A stretch of DNA of 64,000 bases from Campylobacter concisus (lineage in GTDB: Bacteria; Campylobacterota; Campylobacteria; Campylobacterales; Campylobacteraceae). Positions 36,618 to 45,811 of the stretch are shown piece by piece. Position numbers and translations under genes: made by a program. The notes below the pieces were generated by a model that worked only from the letters and a program-made list of their open reading frames with translations, had not been told where the DNA came from and did no database searches. The DNA is taken from contig NZ_CP049239.1 in NCBI RefSeq assembly GCF_015679985.1, forward strand, positions 620,001-684,000, read 5' to 3'. Numbering within the stretch: position 1 is the stretch's first letter; each line of letters begins with the position of its first letter.

Positions 36618-37847
36618 ATGAAACTAACAAAAATTAGTTTAGCCACTTTGGTTGCTTTAGGTGCGTTTTCAAGCGTAGCAAGTGCTACTCCACTTGAAGA
36701 AGCTATAAAAAATGTAGATCTTTCAGGATTTGCAAGATATAGATATACAAATACTCACAATAAAGATACAGAGCAAAGTGATGTTACAAAAAAAAGCGAA
36801 GCTAATCATCAATTTAGAATGGTTACAAACTTTAAAGCCGCTATTGATGATAACTTCTTTGGAGTTATTGGTTTAAGATATAACTCTGTTGATGGCTCAG
36901 GTGATAACGCTAAAACAGATAATACAGATGGTACAGATAAAACAGATACAACAAAGACATTTGCTGTTCATCAATTCTATCTTGGCTATAAAATTGGCGG
37001 TACAACTATCACAGCCGGTAAACAAGCCATTGGTTCATACTTTACTGATGATGCAGTTGGTACAGGTGTAAGAGTAGTAAATGAAGACATCGAAGGTCTT
37101 ACGCTTACAGCTTTAGCATTTGATGCTATCTCTAGTGAATGGGCTGATGGTGATTTATACAAGAAGGCAACAGGTTCTTTAGACAGTTATGATGTTGGTA
37201 ATCTATATGCAGCTGGCATAGCTGGCTCATATGATCCAGTAAATTTCCAACTATGGTATGCTAGTTTAACAAACCTAGCTGACCTACTTGCTGCTGATGT
37301 TTCAGCAAATTTTGCTATTACTAATGATGTTTCTTTGGGTGCAAGACTTAACTATGTAAATAGCACAGTTGATGCTAGTGCAAAAAGCAAACTAGGATAT
37401 AACGATGGTAACTTCTATGCTGGAGAACTTTCAACTTCACTATTTGGTTTTGATTTAGCTGGTGGTTATATCGGTTGGAAATCTAAAGATAAAGGTATAT
37501 CAGCATTTTCATTTGAAGACCAAGGAAGCTTGATTGACGCAGGTGAAGATATATTTGACTGGACATATGCAGAAGGCAAAGGTAACTTCTTCTACGTAAC
37601 AGGTGCTTATACATTTGATAAATTTACAGCTGGTTTAGACTATGTAAAAGGTACTCAAAAAACATCAGCTGGTGCTGGTAATCCAGATGCAAAAGATAAA
37701 GTTGAAGAATTTGTTCCAAGATTTGCTTATCAATACAGCAAAAAGTTGAAATTTAGTTCATTCTACTCTTTCCAAACACATAAATTAGATAATGATGAGA
37801 AAAAGAAAGAAGATAAATTCAGATTTGAAGCTAAATACTCATTCTAA
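36618..37847 (+). CDS. Major outer membrane porin (MOMP, PorA-like)
   Basis: Abundant beta-barrel porin of Campylobacter. The 409-residue protein has a signal peptide (MKLTKISLATLVALGAFSSVASA, cleavage near residue 23), the mature start TPLEEAIKNVDLSGFARYRY, alternating amphipathic strands throughout, and the C-terminal Phe (KYSF) recognised by the BAM machinery. A loop at about residues 95-115 contains four T-D-x units (separate entry). It has its own promoter and terminator. Surface loops are expected to be the variable part. Family assignment is firm; the PorA name belongs to C. jejuni, so no symbol is given. Confidence 0.92.
   Translation: MKLTKISLATLVALGAFSSVASATPLEEAIKNVDLSGFARYRYTNTHNKDTEQSDVTKKSEANHQFRMVTNFKAAIDDNFFGVIGLRYNSVDGSGDNAKTDNTDGTDKTDTTKTFAVHQFYLGYKIGGTTITAGKQAIGSYFTDDAVGTGVRVVNEDIEGLTLTALAFDAISSEWADGDLYKKATGSLDSYDVGNLYAAGIAGSYDPVNFQLWYASLTNLADLLAADVSANFAITNDVSLGARLNYVNSTVDASAKSKLGYNDGNFYAGELSTSLFGFDLAGGYIGWKSKDKGISAFSFEDQGSLIDAGEDIFDWTYAEGKGNFFYVTGAYTFDKFTAGLDYVKGTQKTSAGAGNPDAKDKVEEFVPRFAYQYSKKLKFSSFYSFQTHKLDNDEKKKEDKFRFEAKYSF
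36915..36950 (+). repeat. Four tandem 9-bp units in a porin loop
   Basis: ACAGATNNN repeats at 36915, 36924, 36933 and 36942 encode TDN-TDG-TDK-TDT (residues 100-111). Units are a multiple of three, so copy-number change would alter loop length without breaking the frame. Confidence 0.8.
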
Positions 37848-37876
37848 TTCATAGCTCATTAATCAACTTATGATAT

Positions 37877-37912
37877 AATCCCGGGTCGGAGTAATCTGAT
37901 CCGGGATTTTTA
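37877..37912 (+). terminator. Intrinsic terminator after the porin gene
   Basis: AATCCCGG and CCGGGATT are perfect 8-base arms, extended inward by TCGGA/TCTGA pairing, followed by TTTTA. A TATAAT partly overlapping its 5' edge (37874-37879) could instead belong to a promoter for the cytochrome gene. Confidence 0.8.
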
Positions 37913-37940
37913 AATTTAGAGCAAAATTTCAAGGAAAATT

Positions 37941-38498
37941 ATGAAAAGTATTAAAATTTCTTTTTTGGCGTGTTTTTTGGTGGCAAATGCCTTTGCAGCT
38001 TCACAAGTCTACTATATAGAAGCTCGTGGTGAGTTTGGTAAAGAACTTGCTGAAATGGCAAAAAAGCAGGCTAATGATAGAAATGAAAAAGTAAATGTCT
38101 ATGTTGATGAAGATCCAAGACGTTATAAAGATAATAGAATTTTAAAATTAGGCGTTGATAGAAAGGGCAGATATAGTGTTTCTTTGGGTAAGGAGCTTTA
38201 TGAAAAGCAATGTGCTAGCTGTCATGGCGAGAATGCTGATAAAAGGCCATTTGGTTCAACGCCTCTAAAAAATATAGATGCTAAGGATATTGAAGATAGC
38301 ATCATCTCTTATAGAAGTGACTCAAGTTTCGGTGGAAGCGGTAAAAATGTAATGCAAAACCAAGCTAAAATTCTTTCAAATAATGACCTTGGTGCGATTC
38401 TTGCCTATCTAAAAGGCAAAGATGCATTTGCTGAACAAGACGCAAATGAAAACAAACCAGTCTCTACTCAAACAAAGCAAGGTAGTTATTTAAGATAA
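37941..38498 (+). CDS. Periplasmic monohaem cytochrome c
   Basis: Class I-type c cytochrome of 185 residues. It has a signal peptide (cleavage near AFAA, residue 20), an N-terminal region of about 65 residues without a known fold (SQVYYIEARGEFGKELAEMA onwards), then the haem-binding CASCH at residues 91-95 and a possible distal Met in KNVMQNQ (about 138). The C-terminal tail is Gln/Asn/Lys-rich. Electron partners cannot be told from sequence. It lies directly before ccsBA, whose product attaches the haem, 45 bases away. Confidence 0.88.
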   Translation: MKSIKISFLACFLVANAFAASQVYYIEARGEFGKELAEMAKKQANDRNEKVNVYVDEDPRRYKDNRILKLGVDRKGRYSVSLGKELYEKQCASCHGENADKRPFGSTPLKNIDAKDIEDSIISYRSDSSFGGSGKNVMQNQAKILSNNDLGAILAYLKGKDAFAEQDANENKPVSTQTKQGSYLR

Positions 38499-38543
38499 TT
38501 TTCACTTTGATAGCTTTGTCATAATATAAATAAAAGGAAGCAG

Positions 38544-41500
38544 ATGTTAAATCCAAAATCATTATTTTTAAGTATGGGCTCAGCTATTGTTTTGATGATA
38601 ATCTTTGCCATAGCTAGCGGAGCCGCTACGATAATAGAAAGTAAAACTAGCACAGAAGCTGCATGGTACTATGTTTACGGTGCCAGCTGGTTTGCGCTCA
38701 TTCAACTACTTCTTGGTATAAATTTGACCTATAATATCTTTAGATATAACTTAATCGATCCAAAAAAACTCCCTTCGCTTATATTCCATCTTGGTTTTAT
38801 CGTTATCTTAATCGGTGCTGGTATAACAAGATACATTGGCTTTGAGGCTGATATGCATATAAGAGAAAAAACTCAGTCAAATATCGTTACGACAAAAATA
38901 TCCTATTTAAATTTAACCGCATTAAACGATAATGGAGAAGAGATAAATGCTGCTTTGCCGTTAGGACTTTCTGATGCAAAAAAAGGTTTTGATCTAAAGC
39001 TAAAAATAGCAGATATTGAAGCTAATTTAAAATTTAAAGAATTTGTGCCAAATGCAAGTTATAAGTTTGTGGATGATAAAAATGGGCAACCAGTAGTGGA
39101 ATTTGTGGTTTCAAACGAGAGTGAAAGTGAAGAAATCTTCTTGTTAGAAGAAGAGGAAGCAAGAGTTGCAGATATTAGTTTTATCTTTAATGCTAAGCCG
39201 GATGAGAGTAAAAAATATGTGCTTTTTAAATTAGTGGATGGAAATTTCACAGTTACTTCAAATACTGATCTTTCAAAATTTACAATGAGTGATAGTTCAA
39301 AAACTGAGTTAAAAGCTGGTAGTGTAAATGATTTTGGCATGGGTAGTCTTTATACTATTTCAAATATAAATTTTGCTCCAAGATTAGTTTCAGTTCATGC
39401 TTCAAGGAAGCTAGTTAGTACAAAAGATAGCGAATTTAACGCCTTGATAGCTGAATTAAATTATAAAGGCGAGAGTAAAGAGATGCATATTTTTTACAAC
39501 CTAACAGAACCTTCACGCTTGGCTGTGGCTGGACAAAAATTTAACGCTTCATGGGGCGCACAGCAGGTTAAACTTCCGTTTAGCTTATACTTAAAAGACT
39601 TTGAGCTTAAAAGATATCCTGGTTCAAATTCGCCTATGAGCTATTCAAGTGAAGTTATTGTAAAAGATGATACAAACATATCGGGGCTTGACTATAAAAT
39701 TTATATGAATCATGTGCTTGACTATGATGGGTATAGATTTTTCCAAAGTTCATACGATACAGATGAAAAGGGAACCATTCTCTCTATCAATAAAGATCCA
39801 GGCAAGATACCAACTTATATTGGCTACTTTCTACTTGGACTTGGCTTTGTGTTAAATGTTTTAAATCCTGGTAGTCGTTTTAGAAAGCTAGCTAAGTTAA
39901 TCGATAATGAATCAACAAAAGGCGGTAAAAAGGTTGTTGCTATCATTGCCATTATGCTTTTAAGTTTAAATTTTAGCTCATTAAAGGCTGAAGACTTTTT
40001 GCCTAATATCAGCAAAGAGCACACACAAAAGCTTTCTAGACTTATTGTGCAAAGCTCAGATGGTAGAATGAAGCCATTTGATACTCTTAGCAAAGAAATT
40101 TTAAATAAAATACATAGAAGCGAGAATATAAATAGCCTAAACTCGAATCAAGCCATGCTTTCAATAATGGTAACGCCTGATTTTTGGCGAAGTGAAAAAA
40201 TTATCTCACTTGGACAAAGCAAGGAGCTAAAAAAAGAGCTTGGCATAGATGAAAATGCAAAATATGCAAGTTTTAATGATTTTTTTAGAGCCACAAAAGA
40301 TGGCGGAAGTGAATATAAACTCACAAAATTTGCTGAAATTGCTAATCGTAAGCATCCTGGATCACGCAATACATTTGACAAAGATGTGATAAAGATCGAC
40401 GAGAGATTGAATGTTTTTTATATGATATTTATTGGTGAAATTTTTAAAATTTTTCCAAAACAAGATGATCCGTCAAACTCTTGGTATTCGCCTGCTAGTG
40501 CAATGATGTACTTTCCGCCTAAAGAGGCCGATCTAGTCATTAATATGATGAGAGAGTATTTTGCAGCAGTTGATGCAGCAACAAAAGATAATGATTGGAG
40601 TAAGGCTGATGCCGCACTTGATAAAATTTCAGCCTATCAGCAAAAGTATGGCTCTGCTGTAATGCCAAGTGAAAAAAAGATAAATATAGAAATTTTGTTT
40701 AATAAAATTCAAATTTTTGAGCGATTGACGCCGGTTTATCTTTTGGCTGGACTTGCGCTTTTATTTTTTGTTTTTGTTAAAATGCTAGCTCCAAAAGTTC
40801 AGATAAATGGTATTGTAAGAGTTGTATACATTATAAATTTACTAGCTTTTCTTGCTCATACTGTCGGACTTGGACTTCGTTGGTACATTGCTGAACATGC
40901 GCCTTGGAGTAACGCTTATGAATCGATGGTCTATATCGCTTGGGCTTTAGGATTTTCTGGTATCGTCTTTGCAAAACGTAGTCCTATCGCTCTTGCTCTT
41001 ACGTCCATATTGGCTGGTGTTACATTGTTTGTTGCGCACCTTAACTGGATGGATCCACAGATCACTACACTTGTGCCAGTGCTTCAAAGCTACTGGCTAA
41101 CAATACATGTCTCTGTCATTACTGCAAGTTATGGATTTTTAGGGCTTTGTGCGTTACTTGGTGGCTTTACACTATTGCTTATTATTTTGCAAAATAAGAA
41201 AAAGCCAAATCCAGAAATTTCTCGCAACATCCTCGAAGCTACCCGCATAAATGAGATGGCTATGATACTAGGACTTAGCTTGCTTACTCTTGGAAATTTC
41301 CTAGGCGGTGTTTGGGCAAACGAGAGTTGGGGCAGATATTGGGGCTGGGACAGCAAGGAGACTTGGGCATTAGTTTCGATACTTGTTTATGCCGCAGTTC
41401 TTCATATAAGATTTATTCCAAAGCTAAACAATCAATATGCGTTTGCAGTTGCTTCGTTCTTTGCTTATTGGTCGATTATTATGACTTATTTTGGTGTAAA

Positions 41501-41639
41501 TTTTTATTTAGCTGGCATGCACTCATATGCAGCTGGCGATCCATTGCCAGTGCCTGATTTTGTCTGGATTAGTATTGTGATAATGGTGCTTATGAGTGTT
41601 TTGGCATTTACAAAGCGATCACTTTGTTCAAGGCTTTAG
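38544..41639 (+). CDS. ccsBA: Fused cytochrome c biogenesis protein CcsBA (system II)
   Basis: Membrane haem exporter and cytochrome c synthase. The 1031-residue protein joins a ResB/CcsB part (about 1-460, with four helices and a large periplasmic domain) to a CcsA part (about 725-1031) carrying the haem-handling tryptophan-rich WWD-type motif ESWGRYWGWDSKETWALV near residue 930. Conserved His residues flank it (LAHTVGLGLRW, HLNWMD, IHVSV). Fusion is characteristic of Campylobacterota. It explains how the c-type cytochrome just upstream is matured. The next gene begins on the base after its stop. Confidence 0.95.
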   Translation: MLNPKSLFLSMGSAIVLMIIFAIASGAATIIESKTSTEAAWYYVYGASWFALIQLLLGINLTYNIFRYNLIDPKKLPSLIFHLGFIVILIGAGITRYIGFEADMHIREKTQSNIVTTKISYLNLTALNDNGEEINAALPLGLSDAKKGFDLKLKIADIEANLKFKEFVPNASYKFVDDKNGQPVVEFVVSNESESEEIFLLEEEEARVADISFIFNAKPDESKKYVLFKLVDGNFTVTSNTDLSKFTMSDSSKTELKAGSVNDFGMGSLYTISNINFAPRLVSVHASRKLVSTKDSEFNALIAELNYKGESKEMHIFYNLTEPSRLAVAGQKFNASWGAQQVKLPFSLYLKDFELKRYPGSNSPMSYSSEVIVKDDTNISGLDYKIYMNHVLDYDGYRFFQSSYDTDEKGTILSINKDPGKIPTYIGYFLLGLGFVLNVLNPGSRFRKLAKLIDNESTKGGKKVVAIIAIMLLSLNFSSLKAEDFLPNISKEHTQKLSRLIVQSSDGRMKPFDTLSKEILNKIHRSENINSLNSNQAMLSIMVTPDFWRSEKIISLGQSKELKKELGIDENAKYASFNDFFRATKDGGSEYKLTKFAEIANRKHPGSRNTFDKDVIKIDERLNVFYMIFIGEIFKIFPKQDDPSNSWYSPASAMMYFPPKEADLVINMMREYFAAVDAATKDNDWSKADAALDKISAYQQKYGSAVMPSEKKINIEILFNKIQIFERLTPVYLLAGLALLFFVFVKMLAPKVQINGIVRVVYIINLLAFLAHTVGLGLRWYIAEHAPWSNAYESMVYIAWALGFSGIVFAKRSPIALALTSILAGVTLFVAHLNWMDPQITTLVPVLQSYWLTIHVSVITASYGFLGLCALLGGFTLLLIILQNKKKPNPEISRNILEATRINEMAMILGLSLLTLGNFLGGVWANESWGRYWGWDSKETWALVSILVYAAVLHIRFIPKLNNQYAFAVASFFAYWSIIMTYFGVNFYLAGMHSYAAGDPLPVPDFVWISIVIMVLMSVLAFTKRSLCSRL

Positions 41640-42071
41640 ATGCTAATAAAAGGTCTAATAGTTTTCTTTATTGTACTGCTATTAATTGCAATTTGTGCAC
41701 TAATCTATTTACTTTTAAGAAATAGGGATTATAGCACCGAAACAAAGGAGCTTGTATTAGAAAAAGAAGAGATAACGATCGAAAAGCTTGAAAAGCTTGC
41801 AGGTGATAATAGTTTAAGCAAAAACGAGCTTTTCGAACTTATTCAAATCTTTGTAGGAAATTTTAGTATACCAGCTAAAAATAACCAAGTCATGCCAAAA
41901 GAGGCAAATAACTATATAAATTTTATAATTTTAATCTGCTCTCATAAAAATTCTGATGCAAAGCTCATTAGTTTTTTAGACAAAGAAGCTAAAAAGAAAA
42001 ACCCAAGCTACATTGTCGAAATAGAAGAGAGTGAAAAAATCGGCATAGAAAATCGCAAAAATCGTAGATAA
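41640..42071 (+). CDS. Membrane-anchored protein of unknown function, 143 aa
   Basis: One N-terminal helix (about residues 5-26, LIVFFIVLLLIAICALIYLLL), then a mostly helical, charged cytoplasmic or periplasmic domain of about 115 residues rich in Glu and Lys, with no recognised motif. The ATG directly abuts the ccsBA stop, so it is likely co-transcribed and coupled. Function is unknown; a link to cytochrome maturation is only suggested by position. Confidence 0.75.
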   Translation: MLIKGLIVFFIVLLLIAICALIYLLLRNRDYSTETKELVLEKEEITIEKLEKLAGDNSLSKNELFELIQIFVGNFSIPAKNNQVMPKEANNYINFIILICSHKNSDAKLISFLDKEAKKKNPSYIVEIEESEKIGIENRKNRR

Positions 42072-42125
42072 ATTTATTCAAAAAAGTGTAGTTAAAATAT
42101 CTTAAAATCAAGCTTGGGATAAAAA

Positions 42126-42542
42126 ATGAGTTCTTATGATATTGATTCTATGTATGTGATATTTCTTATTCTCTTTTCAATCGTATTGCCTATATTTTTG
42201 ATAATTCCTGCAGGTAGATATAACATAAAGGTTTATGCGAGTAAATTTGATCTAGTCGGACTTCATCTAATTTTTCCAATCATTATATTGCCTGCTTTGG
42301 TAAGTGCTTTTATTTTTGTTTGCAGCTTTTTAAATATTTCAGATTATGCTGGTTTAAGCTTTGTATTCTATGCTTTTTTGATTCTAATGATGGCCTATAT
42401 AATTTATGGTTTTTATGTTTGTATCAGATACAACTACGGCTTTTTTCATTGTATCGTAGCGCTATTCTTAAGATTTAATTATGTTACACCACTTATTTAT
42501 CTAATCTTTTTGATCAGTTTAGATTTTCTATTTATAATTTAA
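42126..42542 (+). CDS. Multi-pass membrane protein of unknown function, 138 aa
   Basis: About four hydrophobic helices (roughly residues 8-28, 42-68, 72-98 and 105-137) with few charged residues and no motif I recognise. The ribosome site TTGGGAT is poor. The frame ends at TAA 42540-42542 and then continues open for 41 further codons (see the next entry), so the annotated end could be a nonsense change in some lineage. It is followed on the opposite strand by the penicillin-binding protein gene. Confidence 0.65.
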   Translation: MSSYDIDSMYVIFLILFSIVLPIFLIIPAGRYNIKVYASKFDLVGLHLIFPIIILPALVSAFIFVCSFLNISDYAGLSFVFYAFLILMMAYIIYGFYVCIRYNYGFFHCIVALFLRFNYVTPLIYLIFLISLDFLFII

Positions 42543-42668
42543 TTGCTATTAGAAAGTAAAAGTATTTTAAGAGCATTAAAGGTTTTGCAATTAGAGAAAA
42601 TGCCAAAAAAGCAAGAGAAATTTTTATATTTAGCTTTTGCTTGGTTTTTAGGTCCTTTTTATCTTTAA
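42543..42668 (+). other. In-frame open extension after the 138-aa membrane gene
   Basis: Immediately after the TAA, the same frame is open for 41 codons and ends in a hydrophobic stretch (KFLYLAFAWFLGPFYL) that would make another membrane helix. It contains its own ATG at 42600. It may be a separated 3' part of the gene, a tiny separate gene, or chance in AT-rich DNA. Confidence 0.3.
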
Positions 42669-42672
42669 AATT

Positions 42673-44505
42673 TTAGTCCAAAGCAGGCTTTTGTTTTGTC
42701 TTATCGTTTTTAAGCTTATCTTTTTTGGCTTCAAACTCAGCTATTACATTTACATCAGGAAATAAATATCCATCCTCAACCATCAGATCAACTGCTTTTT
42801 TAAACATAGGCAAGGCACTTTGAGCACCGAAGTAGTAGTAAGGTCTTTTAGGATCCCTTGCTAAAACGCCTATTGTGTAGCTATTGCCTCTTGTATCATT
42901 TACAAAGCCAAAAAATGAGCCATTGTAGGTATTGCTGTATCCACCACTACCTGAGGCAATGTGTGCAGTTCCAGTCTTGCCACCTATCTCAAGTCCTGGC
43001 GTAAAGGCTTTTAGTCCAGTACCTTTCTCAACCGTTTTTATTAAAATTCTCTTCATTATCTTTGCGGTCTCTTGTGATATAACTTGAGCTGGCTCGGACT
43101 TTGGCAAATCATATCTTTTTCCATTTCTCTCTAAGTAGGCAACCATGTGAGGAGTAACTTCAATGCCTTTATTGTTAAATGTATTATAGGCTTTTAAAAG
43201 CTGCATAAATGTAGCTTGCAAGCCGTATCCGTAGCTCACAGTCGCCTTATATGTCGATGAGTTTAGCTTTGTAACTGTTGGCATCATGCCTACTTGCTCG
43301 TAAGGTAGATCTATGCCAGTTTTTCTTGAAAAGCCAAAATTTAAAAGTCCTTGATAAATTTGTGGACCATTTAAACGTTCAACAAGTTGAATCATACCGA
43401 TGTTTGAGCTATGTACGATTATATCTTCAGCACTCATAAAAGGCTCTGGATGGGTATCTTTGATTATCCTTTTGCCAAGTTGATATCGGCCATTATAGGT
43501 ATTTACAAGCTCAAATGGATTTACTTTCTTCTCCTGAAGTAAGATAGAAAATATAAATGGCTTAAAAACTGAGCCAACTTCATAAGCATATTCACTAACG
43601 GTCGAATTTAGAGCGCTATAATCTTGCTTTCTTATGTTTGAAGGATCATATCTTGAGCTAGAAGCTAGGGCTAAAATTTCTCCATTTTTGCTATTCATTA
43701 TGCAGATGACTAACTCTTTTGCATCTAGAAATTCACGCTTTTCATCTAAAATTTGCTCTAGTTTAGTTTGAAATTTAAGCGGTATAGAAAGCACCGCATT
43801 GTAGCCATCTACTCTTGTTGCTAAATTTGAGTCACTTGTTAAAATGATATTGTTTCCAATATCACGAGGCCCTAAAATTTTTGCATTTTGTATCGGAGCT
43901 AAATAATCTTCATAATATCTCTCAAGACCTTTTACGCCTTTACTTTTTGTAAGTGCGTCACTTTCAGTTTTGCTCACGTAGCCAATAGCTGGTGTGAGGG
44001 CGTCTTTTGACATAAATTTACGATTTTGGCCGCTCTCCATTACTCTCATGCCCTGAAATGAAGCAAGTCCTGTTTTTGGATCAAGGTATGAAACCAAAAT
44101 GCTCTTGCGATTTAGCTTTCTTGAGAGCTCTTGAAGGTAGGTAGCACCCTTTGCATCAATGCTATATGAGAGCGTAACGATACCTTTTGTGCCATTTATA
44201 ATCTTTCTTACTTTGTTTGGATCGTCGCCGCTGTAAAGCGAATATAGCTTGATAAACATCTCTTTTTTATTAGGATCAATATTTCTAGCGTCAAGCATTA
44301 CTTTGTAGAGTTTTTGACTTGAAGAGATGCTAAAGCCATCTTTTGTGATTATATTACCACGAATTGCTGTGTTTATATCGCTTGTTTGAAGCCTAGGAAG
44401 CTTTCGCTCTATACTTGCTCTATAAAATATGACAAGCACAAATATTGAAATTCCAAAAGTAATTAATAAAAAAAGTATGGTTATTTTTGATTTTCTGGAA
44501 TTCAT
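42673..44505 (-). CDS. Penicillin-binding protein 2/FtsI-class transpeptidase
   Basis: Class B penicillin-binding protein cross-linking septal or lateral-wall peptidoglycan. I choose ATG 44505 (MNSRKSKITIL), 7 bases after the fliE stop, giving 610 residues; the longer GTG start would overlap fliE. One membrane helix lies at about residues 9-28, a dimerisation domain follows, and the transpeptidase motifs are SVFK (active Ser312), SSN (366-368) and KTGTAH (about 515). The order relative to flagellar rod genes is conserved in Campylobacter, where the protein is called PbpB/FtsI. Confidence 0.92.
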   Translation of the reverse strand: MNSRKSKITILFLLITFGISIFVLVIFYRASIERKLPRLQTSDINTAIRGNIITKDGFSISSSQKLYKVMLDARNIDPNKKEMFIKLYSLYSGDDPNKVRKIINGTKGIVTLSYSIDAKGATYLQELSRKLNRKSILVSYLDPKTGLASFQGMRVMESGQNRKFMSKDALTPAIGYVSKTESDALTKSKGVKGLERYYEDYLAPIQNAKILGPRDIGNNIILTSDSNLATRVDGYNAVLSIPLKFQTKLEQILDEKREFLDAKELVICIMNSKNGEILALASSSRYDPSNIRKQDYSALNSTVSEYAYEVGSVFKPFIFSILLQEKKVNPFELVNTYNGRYQLGKRIIKDTHPEPFMSAEDIIVHSSNIGMIQLVERLNGPQIYQGLLNFGFSRKTGIDLPYEQVGMMPTVTKLNSSTYKATVSYGYGLQATFMQLLKAYNTFNNKGIEVTPHMVAYLERNGKRYDLPKSEPAQVISQETAKIMKRILIKTVEKGTGLKAFTPGLEIGGKTGTAHIASGSGGYSNTYNGSFFGFVNDTRGNSYTIGVLARDPKRPYYYFGAQSALPMFKKAVDLMVEDGYLFPDVNVIAEFEAKKDKLKNDKTKQKPALD

Positions 44506-44512
44506 TAATGAC

Positions 44513-44806
44513 TTAAATTTGTGTTCTAGAAATTTCTTTATAAGCACTTAGTGCTTTGTTGCGAATTTCTAGCATAAGCTTCATGCTAGTCTCTGCTTTG
44601 CCTATCGCAATAGCAGCTTGGTGAAGATCTTTTACCTCGCCAGTTGCAAGATCGGCTATGGCTTTATCAGCGTTGATTTGGACTTTATTTAGCTCTTTTA
44701 AAGAGTCATTTAGGGCATTTTCAAAGCCGCCTTCTTCGCCTGCTTTTGCTATTTTATTTGAATTTTCATTTTTATTTATTTTGTCTAAATTTATACTATT
44801 TATCAT
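44513..44806 (-). CDS. fliE: Flagellar hook-basal body protein FliE
   Basis: Small rod protein joining the MS ring to the proximal rod. The 97-residue product has the FliE C-terminal core AIAIGKAETSMKLMLEIRNKALSAYKEISR and a Lys/Asn-rich N-terminus. Its start shares a base with the flgC stop. Exported by the flagellar type III system, without a signal peptide. Third gene of the RpoN-controlled flgB-flgC-fliE operon. Confidence 0.95.
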   Translation of the reverse strand: MINSINLDKINKNENSNKIAKAGEEGGFENALNDSLKELNKVQINADKAIADLATGEVKDLHQAAIAIGKAETSMKLMLEIRNKALSAYKEISRTQI

Positions 44807-45306
44807 TATGCTTGTCCTGAAATAAGTGATATCGCACTTTGTGCTATTGTTTTTGCATTTTGAAAGGCTGCCACGTTTGCTTGATATGCCCTTGTTGCTT
44901 CAAGTAGGTCAGACATCTCAATGACTGGGTTTATATTTGGAAATGCGACGTAGCCATTTGCATTTGCGTCTGGATGGCTCGGGTCATATTTTAGCTGAAA
45001 GTCCTTATCGTCGCGCACCACTTTATCTACGATCACACTAGTTAGGGCAGGGTGAGCGTTTCTTGGTGAGCTTGGATCGTCAAGCGGATTTTCATACTCG
45101 AGTAGACTTTGTGAGCTTTTAAGCTGATCGTTTAAAATTTTATCAAAATTCATCTCTTTAAAGATCACCTCTTGTCTTCTATAAGGCCCACCTTCAGCCG
45201 TTCTTGTAGTTTGAGCATTTGCTATGTTTGAGCTGATGACGTTCATCCTGAAGCGTTGCGCGCTTAGTCCGTATCCACTAATATCAAAATCGTTTAAGTA
45301 TGACAT
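44806..45306 (-). CDS. flgC: Flagellar basal-body rod protein FlgC
   Basis: Proximal rod protein. Two consecutive ATG codons occur; I choose the second (45306) because it lies 5 bases after AGGAG, while the first is only 2 bases away. The 166-residue product has the rod N-terminal signature FDISGYGLSAQRFRMNVISS followed by NIANAQTT and the C-terminal helix ATRAYQANVAAFQNAK. It follows flgB by a few bases. Confidence 0.95.
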   Translation of the reverse strand: MSYLNDFDISGYGLSAQRFRMNVISSNIANAQTTRTAEGGPYRRQEVIFKEMNFDKILNDQLKSSQSLLEYENPLDDPSSPRNAHPALTSVIVDKVVRDDKDFQLKYDPSHPDANANGYVAFPNINPVIEMSDLLEATRAYQANVAAFQNAKTIAQSAISLISGQA

Positions 45307-45314
45307 CATCTCTC

Positions 45315-45749
45315 CTAGTTCTTAGCACTTGCGTCTATTACGCTTTTAAAGATATTACCCTGAGCCTTGTAGGCGCTATCAAGGGCGTTTATCATAACTG
45401 TATTTTTACCCATTTCTGTTGTCTCAACATCAAGATCAACCGTGTTTGCGTCATTTCTAGCCATGTGACCGTCACGCAAGAAAATTTGAGCTGTATCGCT
45501 TTTTGGGAAATCAACCGCAGCCATGTGCGCTTCGTTTGTTTTAGCTAAATTTAGTTTTTTGCTTTCTGAAACGTTATAAATTTCATTTGCTTTTTCTTTT
45601 AAAACATCTTCAAATCTTATATCTCTAGCTTTATAAAATGGTGTATCAACATTTGCAAGATTGCCAGAGATTAGTTTTTGGCGTAGTTCTCTGCCTGCAA
45701 GAGCTGATTCAACAAGAGGGCTAGATTTTGATTTATCTAAAACAAACAT
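45315..45749 (-). CDS. flgB: Flagellar basal-body rod protein FlgB
   Basis: Most proximal rod subunit. The 144-residue sequence has the family N-terminus with the rod motif KLISGNLANVDTPFYKARDIRFEDVL (given here only as a landmark near residues 26-50) and the C-terminal coiled segment. The AAGGAT site precedes the ATG. An RpoN promoter lies 32 bases upstream of the start codon, in line with the class of middle flagellar genes controlled by FlgSR and RpoN in Campylobacter. Confidence 0.95.
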   Translation of the reverse strand: MFVLDKSKSSPLVESALAGRELRQKLISGNLANVDTPFYKARDIRFEDVLKEKANEIYNVSESKKLNLAKTNEAHMAAVDFPKSDTAQIFLRDGHMARNDANTVDLDVETTEMGKNTVMINALDSAYKAQGNIFKSVIDASAKN

Positions 45750-45780
45750 TTAAAATCCTTATGAAATTTCACATTTTTAT

Positions 45781-45799
45781 AAGCAAACGATGTTCCAAA
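45781..45799 (-). promoter_or_regulatory. RpoN (sigma54) promoter of flgB-flgC-fliE
   Basis: On the minus strand the site reads TTTGGAACATCGTTTGCTT: the essential GG and GC are separated by exactly 10 bases, matching TTGGMAC-N5-TTGC. It lies in the 62-base gap between the thioredoxin-like gene and flgB. Confidence 0.85.
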
Positions 45800-45811
45800 T
45801 ATAGAGCAAAT

